A DNA stretch of 32,142 nucleotides from Kiritimatiellia bacterium (GTDB lineage Bacteria > Verrucomicrobiota > Kiritimatiellia > RFP12 > DVOR01). The notes beneath the pieces are model-generated. The model was not told where the DNA came from. It did no database searches and saw nothing but the letters and a program-made list of their open reading frames with translations. A program made the translations under genes and the position numbers. The stretch's first letter is position 1; each line of letters opens with the position of its first letter. The stretch lies in contig JAFYWN010000028.1 of NCBI GenBank assembly GCA_017558005.1, forward strand, positions 1 through 32,142. The letters are read 5' to 3'. Shown in pieces: positions 23,111 to 29,996 of this stretch.

Positions 23111-23214
23111 CATGCAGTCCTTTACATGCTTCGCGGATGCGTTGGCTTTTCGTGGGCGAAGCCTAGTGTTACGAAAAGCTCAACTCATCTCCTCGTGTTT
23201 TTAGTGTTAACCAC
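23111..23214 (+). repeat. Interspersed repeat unit B, copy 3
   Basis: The same long inverted repeat as copies 1 and 2, with several substitutions. It is preceded by GTGGAGAGCAAAGCGCAC, which also borders copy 4 at 31990. Confidence 0.85.
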
Positions 23215-23320
23215 ACATGCAGTCCTTTACATGCTTTGCAAAAGCACGAGCCAGCATCCACGGGGCCGAAGGCCATCGCGCCGTGGTGCGGTCGTGCGCC
23301 TCGCGTAGTTCGCGGTAAAC
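23215..23320 (+). repeat. Interspersed repeat unit A, copy 6
   Basis: A near-identical copy in the same B-A order seen at 2952-3164 and in the opposite orientation to the copy at the left side of the island (10479). Confidence 0.85.
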
Positions 23321-23356
23321 CACATGCTGTCCTTTGCATGCTGTCCTTAGAGGGCG

Positions 23357-23406
23357 AGCAGTAATCGTGGGGCGCTGAAAGCGCCATCGCGCCGCGATTA
23401 GCTGCT
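23357..23406. repeat. Long cruciform-forming inverted repeat
   Basis: Nested stems: AGCAG pairs with CTGCT, TAATCG with CGATTA, and GGCGCT with AGCGCC around GAA. No T-run follows, so it is not an obvious terminator. It lies within the repeat-filled gap 22966-23672. Confidence 0.6.
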
Positions 23407-23444
23407 GCCCGCATCGCGTGGCTAGCGGAAAACCACATGCAGTC

Positions 23445-23632
23445 CTGCGCCGCAGGCGCCGATGGCGCTGTGGATTACGGTGCTTCGCACCTGTAGATTA
23501 CGCTCGCGGTGCTCGCTGTGGATTACGCACCTACGGTGCTGTGGATTCACTGCGCCGCAAGCGCTAACTGGCCACTAGGAACTATAGCGAGCATCGCGAG
23601 CGAAACTCGCAACTGTGGCGAAGCCGCCCCCA
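23445..23632. repeat. Unit C repeat cluster before the PncC-IlvE gene
   Basis: Short palindromes (GCGCCGCAGGCGC, GGTGCTTCGCACC, GCGAGCATCGCGAGC) are joined by CTGTGGATTACG linkers. It ends directly at the promoter of the next gene. Confidence 0.8.
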
Positions 23633-23633
23633 C

Positions 23634-23663
23634 TTGCCACTTGGCTCGGTATTATGGTATTAT
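23634..23663 (+). promoter_or_regulatory. Promoter of the PncC-IlvE gene, very close to the start codon
   Basis: TTGCCA (23634-23639), an 18-nt spacer and TATTAT (23658-23663). The expected transcription start (about 23670) is only a few nt from the ATG at 23673 and no Shine-Dalgarno is present, so the mRNA may be leaderless. Confidence 0.55.
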
Positions 23664-23672
23664 GTTGTAGTT

Positions 23673-25193
23673 ATGGATGGAGTCTTTACCGACAAATGTA
23701 TGGAATACGCACGGCAGTTGCTTGAAAAGTGCCGTGCTTGTGGTGTGCACCTTGGCACCGCAGAATCCTGCACGGGTGGGCTCGTGAGCGGGCTTTTGTC
23801 CGCTATTCCTGGCGCAAGCGATGTCTTTGATGGCGCTGTGGTGGCGTATCAGAATCGCATTAAACAGAAGTTGCTGAATGTGTCCGCAAAGACGCTCGCC
23901 ACCATGGGAGCTGTGAGTGCGGAGTGCGCTGAAGAGATGGCGCAGGGCGTGTGCAATTTGCTGGGAGTGCCGCTGGGGATCGCCGTAACGGGAATCGCAG
24001 GGCCGGGGGGCGCAACGCCCGAAAAGCCCGTTGGGCGCGTCTATATCGCCGTGGCGTATCGCGGGATTGTGGCGGTCAATGAACACACTTTTGATGGAAC
24101 ACGCGCGGCTGTAAGGGCCGCAACGGTGGAACATGCTTTGAGATTGGCACAGACGTGCCTGGAGAAAGAGACAACTAAAATGGCAGAAATTGATTGGTCG
24201 AACCTTGGGTTCGCGTATATGCCCACGCGGAGTCATATCCGTTATACGTGGAAGAATGGTGCTTGGGATGGCGGAGAGCTCGTGAATGAGCCCACGATTA
24301 CAATGTCGATCGCCGCTGGGTGCCTTCATTATGGTCAAGAGTGCTTTGAAGGTTTGAAGGTTTTTCGTCAGAAGGATGGCAAAATCGTAGCATTTCGTCC
24401 GCAGGCTAATGCGGAGCGTATGCAGCGCACTGCTTGCAAGACGGTGATGCCGCCGGTGCCGACGGAGCTGTTTTTGGATGCGCTGAAGCGCGTGGTGCGT
24501 GACAATATTGACTTTGTGCCGCCGTATGGCTGCGGTGCATCGATGTATGTGCGCCCGCTTTTAATTGGTACGGGTCCGCAGATTGGCGTGGCACCTGCCA
24601 ATGAGTATACTTTTATTATGATGGTAATGCCGATGGGCAATTACTACAAGGGCGGTATTAAGCCTGTGCGTGCGATTATCTTTGATGATTATGATCGCGC
24701 TGCGCCTCAGGGCATGGGTGATGTGAAGGTGGGTGGCAACTATGCTGCAAGCCTTTTCGCACATGAGAAGGCAAAGCACATGGGCTTCCCTGTGGAACTC
24801 TATCTGGATGCTAAGACGCATACGTGCGTGGAAGAGTTCGCAACGTCTAACTTTATCGGTTTTAAGGCGGATGGTACGTTTGTGACCGTAAAGTCCTCTT
24901 CGGTGTTGCCTTCGGTGACGAATTTGTCGCTGCAACAGCTCGCCGCGGACTTGGGTCATAAGGTGGAAATCCGTCAGATCCCTTATGAGGAGCTTCGCGA
25001 ATTCTCTGAAATCGGCGCTTGCGGCACGGCCGTAGTGGTTACGCCGGTGTGCGAAGTCCATCGCAATGGCGAAGTGATTGAAGTCGGTTCGAAGACTGAC
25101 TGCGGCCCCAACCTGCGGAAGTTGCATGACACGATGCAGGATATTCAGTTTGGCCGTATCGCCGATGAGCACGGTTGGTGCTACGAACTCTAA
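23673..25193 (+). CDS. ilvE: Fusion of a CinA C-terminal (PncC-like) domain with branched-chain aminotransferase IlvE
   Basis: A single 506-codon frame holds two complete proteins. Residues 1-165 match the CinA C-terminal domain (nicotinamide mononucleotide deamidase, PncC): TAESCTGGLVSGLLSAIPGAS and VTGIAGPGGATPEKPVG. From the internal Met at residue 170 (24180) begins a full type II branched-chain aminotransferase. It has ECFEGLKVF and FRPQANAERM, the PLP-lysine region DVKVGGNYAASL, and EEFATSNFIGF. IlvE makes Leu, Ile and Val from their keto acids using glutamate. No stop codon lies between the domains; GAAAGAG before ATG 24180 could allow a separate IlvE start. ilvB and ilvN follow, supporting the pathway role. 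A frameshift error in the read cannot be excluded. Confidence 0.9.
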   Translation: MDGVFTDKCMEYARQLLEKCRACGVHLGTAESCTGGLVSGLLSAIPGASDVFDGAVVAYQNRIKQKLLNVSAKTLATMGAVSAECAEEMAQGVCNLLGVPLGIAVTGIAGPGGATPEKPVGRVYIAVAYRGIVAVNEHTFDGTRAAVRAATVEHALRLAQTCLEKETTKMAEIDWSNLGFAYMPTRSHIRYTWKNGAWDGGELVNEPTITMSIAAGCLHYGQECFEGLKVFRQKDGKIVAFRPQANAERMQRTACKTVMPPVPTELFLDALKRVVRDNIDFVPPYGCGASMYVRPLLIGTGPQIGVAPANEYTFIMMVMPMGNYYKGGIKPVRAIIFDDYDRAAPQGMGDVKVGGNYAASLFAHEKAKHMGFPVELYLDAKTHTCVEEFATSNFIGFKADGTFVTVKSSSVLPSVTNLSLQQLAADLGHKVEIRQIPYEELREFSEIGACGTAVVVTPVCEVHRNGEVIEVGSKTDCGPNLRKLHDTMQDIQFGRIADEHGWCYEL

Positions 25194-25211
25194 TGTAATG
25201 CGTTGAATCCT

Positions 25212-25259
25212 CGGCGGCAGATGCTCTTTCTGGCACCCGCCGGCGCTTTCCCTTTTTCC
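25212..25259 (+). promoter_or_regulatory. Hairpin and T-rich tract between ilvE and ilvB, possible attenuator
   Basis: CGGCGG (25212-25217) can pair with CCGCCG (25237-25242), followed by GCGCTTTCCCTTTTT. The short frame across it is not rich in Leu, Ile or Val codons, so a classical leader-peptide attenuator is not supported. Confidence 0.25.
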
Positions 25260-25289
25260 CAATCAGCCTATAGACTGAAAGGTAGTATT

Positions 25290-27116
25290 ATGACTCAGGC
25301 CCCCCAATATCAGCAGTTCGTCGGCCGTCCTGGAAGTGTTTCCGGTGAGAGCTTGACGCAAGAAATGCTCCGAAAGCAGGGCCGTAGCGGCGCTCAGTGC
25401 GTGGTGGACGGTTTAATTAGCAATGGTTGCAGTGTGCTTTTCGGGTATCCCGGTGGCACGGTAATCGATATTTTTGACAAGCTTTACGATTCGCCGTTGA
25501 AGTTTGTCTTGCCGCGCCATGAGCAGGGCGGAATTCACATGGCTGATGGTTATGCACGTGCCACGGGTAAGGTGGGTTGTGCATTGGTGACCTCTGGCCC
25601 TGGTGCTACGAATGCTGTGACGGGTTTGGCAACCGCTATGATGGATGGTGTGCCGCTCGTCGTGATTTCGGGTCAGGTGGCGATGAATCTCATCGGTACG
25701 GATGCCTTCCAGGAAGCCGATACGACGGGGATTACGCGTGGCGTGACGAAGCACAATTTCTTGGTGCGTTCGGTGGATGATTTGCCGCGTATTATCGCAG
25801 AGGCCTTTTTCATCGCAAGCACGGGTAAGCCGGGTCCTGTATTGATCGATATCCCGAAGAATATTCAGCAACAGTATACGCTCCGTCCGGATGTGAGTAT
25901 GCAGGATGTCGCAATCCGTGCTTATCAACCGACGCTTTTGCCGCCGCCTGAGCAGGTGGCCCGTTTGGCAGAGGCGATCAATAAGTCGCATCGTCCGGTG
26001 CTTTATGTGGGTGGTGGTGCGATTGTCTCGAATAGCTGCTCCTTACTGCGTTCGCTCGCTGAGACGTATGATATTCCTGTCTGCACGACGTTGATGGGGT
26101 TGGGCGCTTTCCCTGAAACGAGCCCGCTCTCGATGTGGATGGTGGGCATGCATGGTTCGGTGGCGGCTAACCAGGCGATCCAACAGGCTGACTTGGTGAT
26201 CTCTGCGGGTGCTCGTTTTGATGACCGTGTGACGGGCCGTACGTCGGAATTTGCGTGCTCGGCACAGATTGCACACATTGATGTGGATGCTTCGGCTATC
26301 GGTAAGAATGTCGGCACGGATATCGCTGTGTGCGCTGATTTGCGTCAGACCTTGGAGGCCTTGTTGCCGCTCGTGCGTAAGGTGGACCGTTCGGCATGGT
26401 TGAAGCAAATCGCCGTGTGGCGTGAACAGAAGCCCGCAGTTTACTTGCCGCGTAAGGATGGTAAGATGTTGCCGCAGGCGGTGATTGAGGCGATTGACCG
26501 CGCGTCTGCAGGGAAGGCCACGATCGTCACTGACGTGGGTCAGAACCAGATGTGGGCGGCCCAGTTCTATCGTTATACGCGTCCGCGCTCGTTCTTGAGC
26601 TCGGGTGGCTTGGGCACGATGGGCTTTGGTGTGCCGGCGGCGGTCGGTGCGCAGTTGGGCACGCCGGATGCACTGGTGGTTTCCATCAATGGTGATGGTG
26701 GCTTCCAGATGAATATCCAGGAATTGGTCGTGGCCGTGGAACATAAGCTGCCGGTGAAGTTTGTCGTTTTGAATAACTCGCACTTGGGCATGGTGCGCCA
26801 GTGGCAGGATCTCTTCTATGGTGGTCGTCATTGTGCAACCGTCTTGACGCCGAATAATCGTCCGACAAATGAACGCATCACGTGTGATGAAGCGGAGCCT
26901 GTCTATCTGCCCGATTTCGTGAAGGTGGCAGAGGCTTATGGCATTCGCAGCAAGCGCGTGAAGACGATTGAAGAGGCTGAGGCAGTCTTTAATGAAGCCT
27001 TTAATGACCCGCATCCGTGGTTGATTGAGTGCATTGTCGCAGAGGACGAGAATGTGTTGCCGATGGTTCCGCCTGGAGCAGCACTCTCGGAGATGATTCT
27101 TCCCCCGCGAGCCTAA
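25290..27116 (+). CDS. ilvB: Acetolactate synthase large (catalytic) subunit
   Basis: A 608-residue thiamine-diphosphate enzyme that condenses two pyruvates to acetolactate, or pyruvate with 2-oxobutyrate, the first common step to Val, Leu and Ile. It shows FGYPGGTVIDIFD and the catalytic Glu region LPRHEQGG. It also has GPGATNAVTGLATAMMDGVP and a ThDP/Mg motif, NGDGGFQMNIQELVVA...VVLNNSHLGMVRQWQ. I start it at ATG 25290 behind GAAAGG; the upstream extension to 25203 is not conserved-looking. An unusual insert of about 20 residues (NNRPTNERITCDEAEPVYLP) follows the FYGGR region. ilvN follows 12 nt later, so the holoenzyme is made from one transcript. Confidence 0.96.
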   Translation: MTQAPQYQQFVGRPGSVSGESLTQEMLRKQGRSGAQCVVDGLISNGCSVLFGYPGGTVIDIFDKLYDSPLKFVLPRHEQGGIHMADGYARATGKVGCALVTSGPGATNAVTGLATAMMDGVPLVVISGQVAMNLIGTDAFQEADTTGITRGVTKHNFLVRSVDDLPRIIAEAFFIASTGKPGPVLIDIPKNIQQQYTLRPDVSMQDVAIRAYQPTLLPPPEQVARLAEAINKSHRPVLYVGGGAIVSNSCSLLRSLAETYDIPVCTTLMGLGAFPETSPLSMWMVGMHGSVAANQAIQQADLVISAGARFDDRVTGRTSEFACSAQIAHIDVDASAIGKNVGTDIAVCADLRQTLEALLPLVRKVDRSAWLKQIAVWREQKPAVYLPRKDGKMLPQAVIEAIDRASAGKATIVTDVGQNQMWAAQFYRYTRPRSFLSSGGLGTMGFGVPAAVGAQLGTPDALVVSINGDGGFQMNIQELVVAVEHKLPVKFVVLNNSHLGMVRQWQDLFYGGRHCATVLTPNNRPTNERITCDEAEPVYLPDFVKVAEAYGIRSKRVKTIEEAEAVFNEAFNDPHPWLIECIVAEDENVLPMVPPGAALSEMILPPRA

Positions 27117-27128
27117 GGAGTAAGTACG

Positions 27129-27605
27129 ATGCAGAGACATATCTTAAATGTGTTGGTGGAAAATAGTCCTGGCGTGTTGGCAAGGATTGTTGGCCATATC
27201 TCCGGTCGCGGTTACAACATTGAGACGTTGAATGTGGGCCCGACGACGGATCCTTCGATTTCGAAGATGACAATCGGTATCCCTGGTGAGCCTGAGGTCA
27301 TCACGCAGGTGGTGGCGCAGTTGGCGAAGCAGATTAATGTCTTTAGCGTGGTGGATGTGACGGCAAAGTCGCACATTGACCGTGAAGCGCTCTTGGTGAA
27401 GGTGGGCACGCGTGCAACGGGTCGCGCACCGGTCATCGAAGTGGCGATGCTCTTCGGAGCAAAGGTCTTGGGCGTGCATCCGGACTCGTTGACAATTCAA
27501 ATGGTGGGTTCGCAGATGCAGGTGGAACAGTTCCTTACGTTGTTGCACCCCTTTGATGTGATGGATATCTCGCGATCGGGATCCATCGCGATGGCTCAAG
27601 AATAA
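27129..27605 (+). CDS. ilvN: Acetolactate synthase small (regulatory) subunit
   Basis: A 158-residue protein with the ACT domain that binds valine for feedback control: ILNVLVENSPGVLARIVGHI, SGRGYNIETLNVGPT and SKMTIGI at residues 3-60. The C-terminal domain (HIDREALLVKV, FGAKVLGV) follows. The size is typical of the IlvH/IlvN family. AAGGAG precedes the ATG at 27129. It activates the large subunit encoded immediately upstream. A terminator-like hairpin follows at 27613. Confidence 0.96.
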   Translation: MQRHILNVLVENSPGVLARIVGHISGRGYNIETLNVGPTTDPSISKMTIGIPGEPEVITQVVAQLAKQINVFSVVDVTAKSHIDREALLVKVGTRATGRAPVIEVAMLFGAKVLGVHPDSLTIQMVGSQMQVEQFLTLLHPFDVMDISRSGSIAMAQE

Positions 27606-27612
27606 TCCTTAC

Positions 27613-27636
27613 GCCCGTTTGCTCTGCAGACGGGCT
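27613..27636 (+). terminator. Terminator-like hairpin after ilvN
   Basis: GCCCGTTTGC-TCT-GCAGACGGGC is a 10-bp stem with one G-T pair, followed by TTCATCACCTTTTT. The T-run is displaced by about 9 nt, so termination may be partial and aroE may be read through. Confidence 0.5.
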
Positions 27637-27662
27637 TCATCACCTTTTTACGGAAGAGTACA

Positions 27663-28502
27663 ATGAAACGTTTTGCCGTGCTCGGTCATCCCATCGGTCA
27701 CAGCTTTTCGCCGATTATGCATACGGCAAGCTTTCGTGTGATTGGCTTTGAGGGTGAGTATACGCGTCGGGATGTGCCGCCAGAAACTTTGCAGGAGGCC
27801 TTAGTGGCTTTGGCTCAGGAGGGACTGGAGGGCGTGAATCTGACAATCCCGCATAAGCAATTGGCCGTGCCGATGATGGATGTGCTCACGCCTGAGGCCC
27901 AACGCTTAGGCGCGGTCAATACGGTGCGTTTCAAAGACGGCAAGATGTATGGCCACAATACGGATGGCCCGGGCTTCTTGGCCGCCGCAAAGGCTTTATT
28001 GGACTTTTCTCCGCAGGGGGATACGGCAGCGGTGATTGGCTGCGGTGGCGCTGGTCGCGCAGTGGCTCTTTCGCTCGCACATGGCGGCGCAACGTGGCTC
28101 GGCCTCATCGATGTGGATGCCAACCGCGCGGCCCAATTGGCCACCGAAATCTCTCAAACCACGGCTTGCCGCGCTGAGGTCATCTCGCAGGCGCGTTTGG
28201 CTGAGGCGCATTTGGTGGCGCAGTGTTCGCCGAGTGGGCTCGCAATTATGCCTGAGGCGGCGGCTCCGGCATCGGCTTTCCGCGCAGATCAGGTGCTTTA
28301 TGATATTGTCATCCCGCCAGGCGCACCTGAAACGCCGACGATGCGCGCCTATCGTGAGGCGGGTGGAACGCGCTGTGCCAACGGCATTCGGATGTTGGTG
28401 GAGCAGGGGGCGCTCTCGTTTGAATACTGGACGGATGGCATTCGCGCAGATCGCGAGGCGATGTTGGCCGCAGTCGAAGCAGAGGTGGCGCACCATGGCT
28501 GA
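27663..28502 (+). CDS. aroE: Shikimate dehydrogenase
   Basis: A 279-residue enzyme reducing 3-dehydroshikimate to shikimate with NADPH on the way to aromatic amino acids and folate. The substrate site is GHPIGHSFSPIMH; the catalytic Lys lies in NLTIPHKQ; GAVNTVRF and GHNTDGPGF complete the active site. The nucleotide-binding loop is IGCGGAGRAVALSLA (a GxGGxxxA variant). It starts at ATG 27663; GGAAGAG is upstream. Its end overlaps the prepilin peptidase start by 8 nt (ATGGCTGA). Confidence 0.95.
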   Translation: MKRFAVLGHPIGHSFSPIMHTASFRVIGFEGEYTRRDVPPETLQEALVALAQEGLEGVNLTIPHKQLAVPMMDVLTPEAQRLGAVNTVRFKDGKMYGHNTDGPGFLAAAKALLDFSPQGDTAAVIGCGGAGRAVALSLAHGGATWLGLIDVDANRAAQLATEISQTTACRAEVISQARLAEAHLVAQCSPSGLAIMPEAAAPASAFRADQVLYDIVIPPGAPETPTMRAYREAGGTRCANGIRMLVEQGALSFEYWTDGIRADREAMLAAVEAEVAHHG

Positions 28503-29577
28503 GTTTTTGATGGCGCTTTCGGAGGAGGAGGCTACGTTACTGTCGCGTGTGGCGATTGGCTTCGTGGTCTGTCTCGGGGCGATTATCGGCAGCTTCTTAA
28601 ATGTCTGCATCTATCGTATCCCGATAAATCAGTCGGTGAGTTATCCGCGGTCGCACTGTTTTAGTTGCGGTAAGACGATTCCGTGGTATCACAATATCCC
28701 TGTGCTGACGTGGTTTATCCTGCGTGGGAAGTGCGCGAATTGTAAGGCACCGATTAGTTTTCGTTATCCTGCGATTGAGGCTATCACGGCGGTGCTCTTC
28801 TTAATGGTCTTCCAGATGTGGGGGAATCCAAAGCTCTTTGGGTTGAACCCGCTCTCGATTCCGGAGTTAATCCCGTTCTTCTGGTTGTTCGTGGCCTCGA
28901 CGGTGGTGGATGTCATGATTGATATTGACCATCGAATTTTGTTGGACCGTATCTCCTTGGGTGGAACGCTCTTAACCTTTGTGGTCGCGGGGGCGTTTCC
29001 TGCATTGCATGGGAGTAATCTCTGGTATGAGGGGGTGCTAACGTCATTTTGCGGGGCGTTGGCCGGGTTTGGGATTGGCTTTGCGATTGCCTTTTTGGGG
29101 GAACGCATCTTTTTGCAGGATGCCTTTGGCTTCGGCGACGTGAAGTGGATGATGCTCTTTGGCGCTATTTTTGGTTGGCAAGGGCTCTTGTGGATTATGC
29201 TCATGGCTTCGCTCATCGGTCTTGTGATGGGATGCGGGGTCTTGATTTACAACCGCGTGAAGGGGCTTTCGGATGAACAGGCGGTGGCGATTCCCTTCGG
29301 GCCGGCTTTGGGCACGGCGGCGCTGGTGTGGTTGTTCTGGAGTCGTGCTATTTTGAAGGGTTTTTTGGCGGCGCGGAATTGGGTCCTCATGCATGAGCAG
29401 GGCTTTTTATGGGTCTTTGTGCCGGTGCTGCTCTTGATGTCGGGTTGGCTCGTCTTCCGGATTCGGATGATTCGTAAGTACAACCGCGAACTGATGGAAG
29501 CAGAGGCGGCAGAGGCTGAGGCAACGCTTGAGCCGATCGCAGAACCCACCACAGATCAGGAGCATCCCCATGCGTGA
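28495..29577 (+). CDS. pilD: Type IV prepilin peptidase (A24 aspartic protease)
   Basis: A 360-residue inner-membrane enzyme that cleaves prepilin/pseudopilin leader peptides and N-methylates the new terminus. Two CxxC pairs (HCFSCGK, KCANCKAP; about residues 54-86) form the zinc-binding cytoplasmic domain. The two catalytic Asp motifs are IDIDHRILLDR and GFGDVK, followed by several membrane segments. It is longer than PilD (about 290 residues) because of an extra C-terminal membrane segment and an acidic Glu/Ala-rich tail. I start it at ATG 28495, which overlaps aroE; the open frame upstream lies wholly inside aroE. No pilin genes are in the window, so the substrates lie elsewhere. Confidence 0.94.
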   Translation: MAEFLMALSEEEATLLSRVAIGFVVCLGAIIGSFLNVCIYRIPINQSVSYPRSHCFSCGKTIPWYHNIPVLTWFILRGKCANCKAPISFRYPAIEAITAVLFLMVFQMWGNPKLFGLNPLSIPELIPFFWLFVASTVVDVMIDIDHRILLDRISLGGTLLTFVVAGAFPALHGSNLWYEGVLTSFCGALAGFGIGFAIAFLGERIFLQDAFGFGDVKWMMLFGAIFGWQGLLWIMLMASLIGLVMGCGVLIYNRVKGLSDEQAVAIPFGPALGTAALVWLFWSRAILKGFLAARNWVLMHEQGFLWVFVPVLLLMSGWLVFRIRMIRKYNRELMEAEAAEAEATLEPIAEPTTDQEHPHA

Positions 29578-29926
29578 TCAGATTGTATTAGAGGGGCTGC
29601 GCGTGGAGTGCATTGTGGGTGATTTGCCACATGAACGCACTTTTCCGCAGGAACTCTTTCTCGATATGACGCTCACTTGTGACCTTGCACCCGCAGGGGC
29701 GAGTGATCAATTGGCCGATACGGTGAACTATGTCGCAGTGATTGATGCCGTGCGTCAGACGTTGATTTCGGCGAAGTGTCAGATGATTGAACGCGCCGCG
29801 CAGTTGGCTGTTGAGGCGGCCTTTGCTGTGGATGCGCGCGTTTTGGAGGCTGAGGTCACGGTGCGTAAACCGCATGCGTTGCCAGGTGTGGTCGCAGGGG
29901 TGCGGATTCATCGCGTGCGGCCGTAA
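29570..29926 (+). CDS. folB: Dihydroneopterin aldolase
   Basis: A 118-residue protein of the folate pathway that converts 7,8-dihydroneopterin to 6-hydroxymethyl-dihydropterin and glycolaldehyde. FolB signatures: LEGLRVECIVGDLPHERTFP with the pterin-contacting Glu, DTVNYVAVIDAV, and IERAAQLAVEA. The length is typical. ATG 29570 overlaps the prepilin peptidase end by 8 nt (ATGCGTGA), with CAGGAGC upstream. A clear terminator follows at 29945. Confidence 0.92.
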   Translation: MRDQIVLEGLRVECIVGDLPHERTFPQELFLDMTLTCDLAPAGASDQLADTVNYVAVIDAVRQTLISAKCQMIERAAQLAVEAAFAVDARVLEAEVTVRKPHALPGVVAGVRIHRVRP

Positions 29927-29944
29927 CGAACACAGTTTTTGTGG

Positions 29945-29972
29945 CCGCGCTCTTCGGCGCGGTTTTCTTTTT
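29945..29972 (+). terminator. Terminator after folB
   Basis: CCGCGC-TCTTCG-GCGCGG is followed by TTTTCTTTTT. This closes the ilv-aro-pilD-folB stretch. Confidence 0.9.
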
Positions 29973-29996
29973 CTCTCTCTTTGGAGTTTTTTTGTG

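Noticed and set aside
22874..23308. A 144-codon plus-strand frame after the Sel1 gene
   Set aside because: It starts inside the 58-residue membrane protein gene in another frame and then runs through unit C, B and A repeats.
24561..27140. Long minus-strand frames opposite ilvE and ilvB (233 and 365 codons)
   Set aside because: They are shadows of well-identified plus-strand enzymes and show no start signals or domains.
28036..28494. N-terminal extension of the prepilin peptidase frame by 153 codons
   Set aside because: The extension lies wholly inside aroE in another frame. The family N-terminus begins near ATG 28495.
29787..29996. Upstream extension of the MurU-AmgK frame
   Set aside because: It overlaps folB and its terminator. 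The nucleotidyltransferase motif begins nine residues after ATG 29997.
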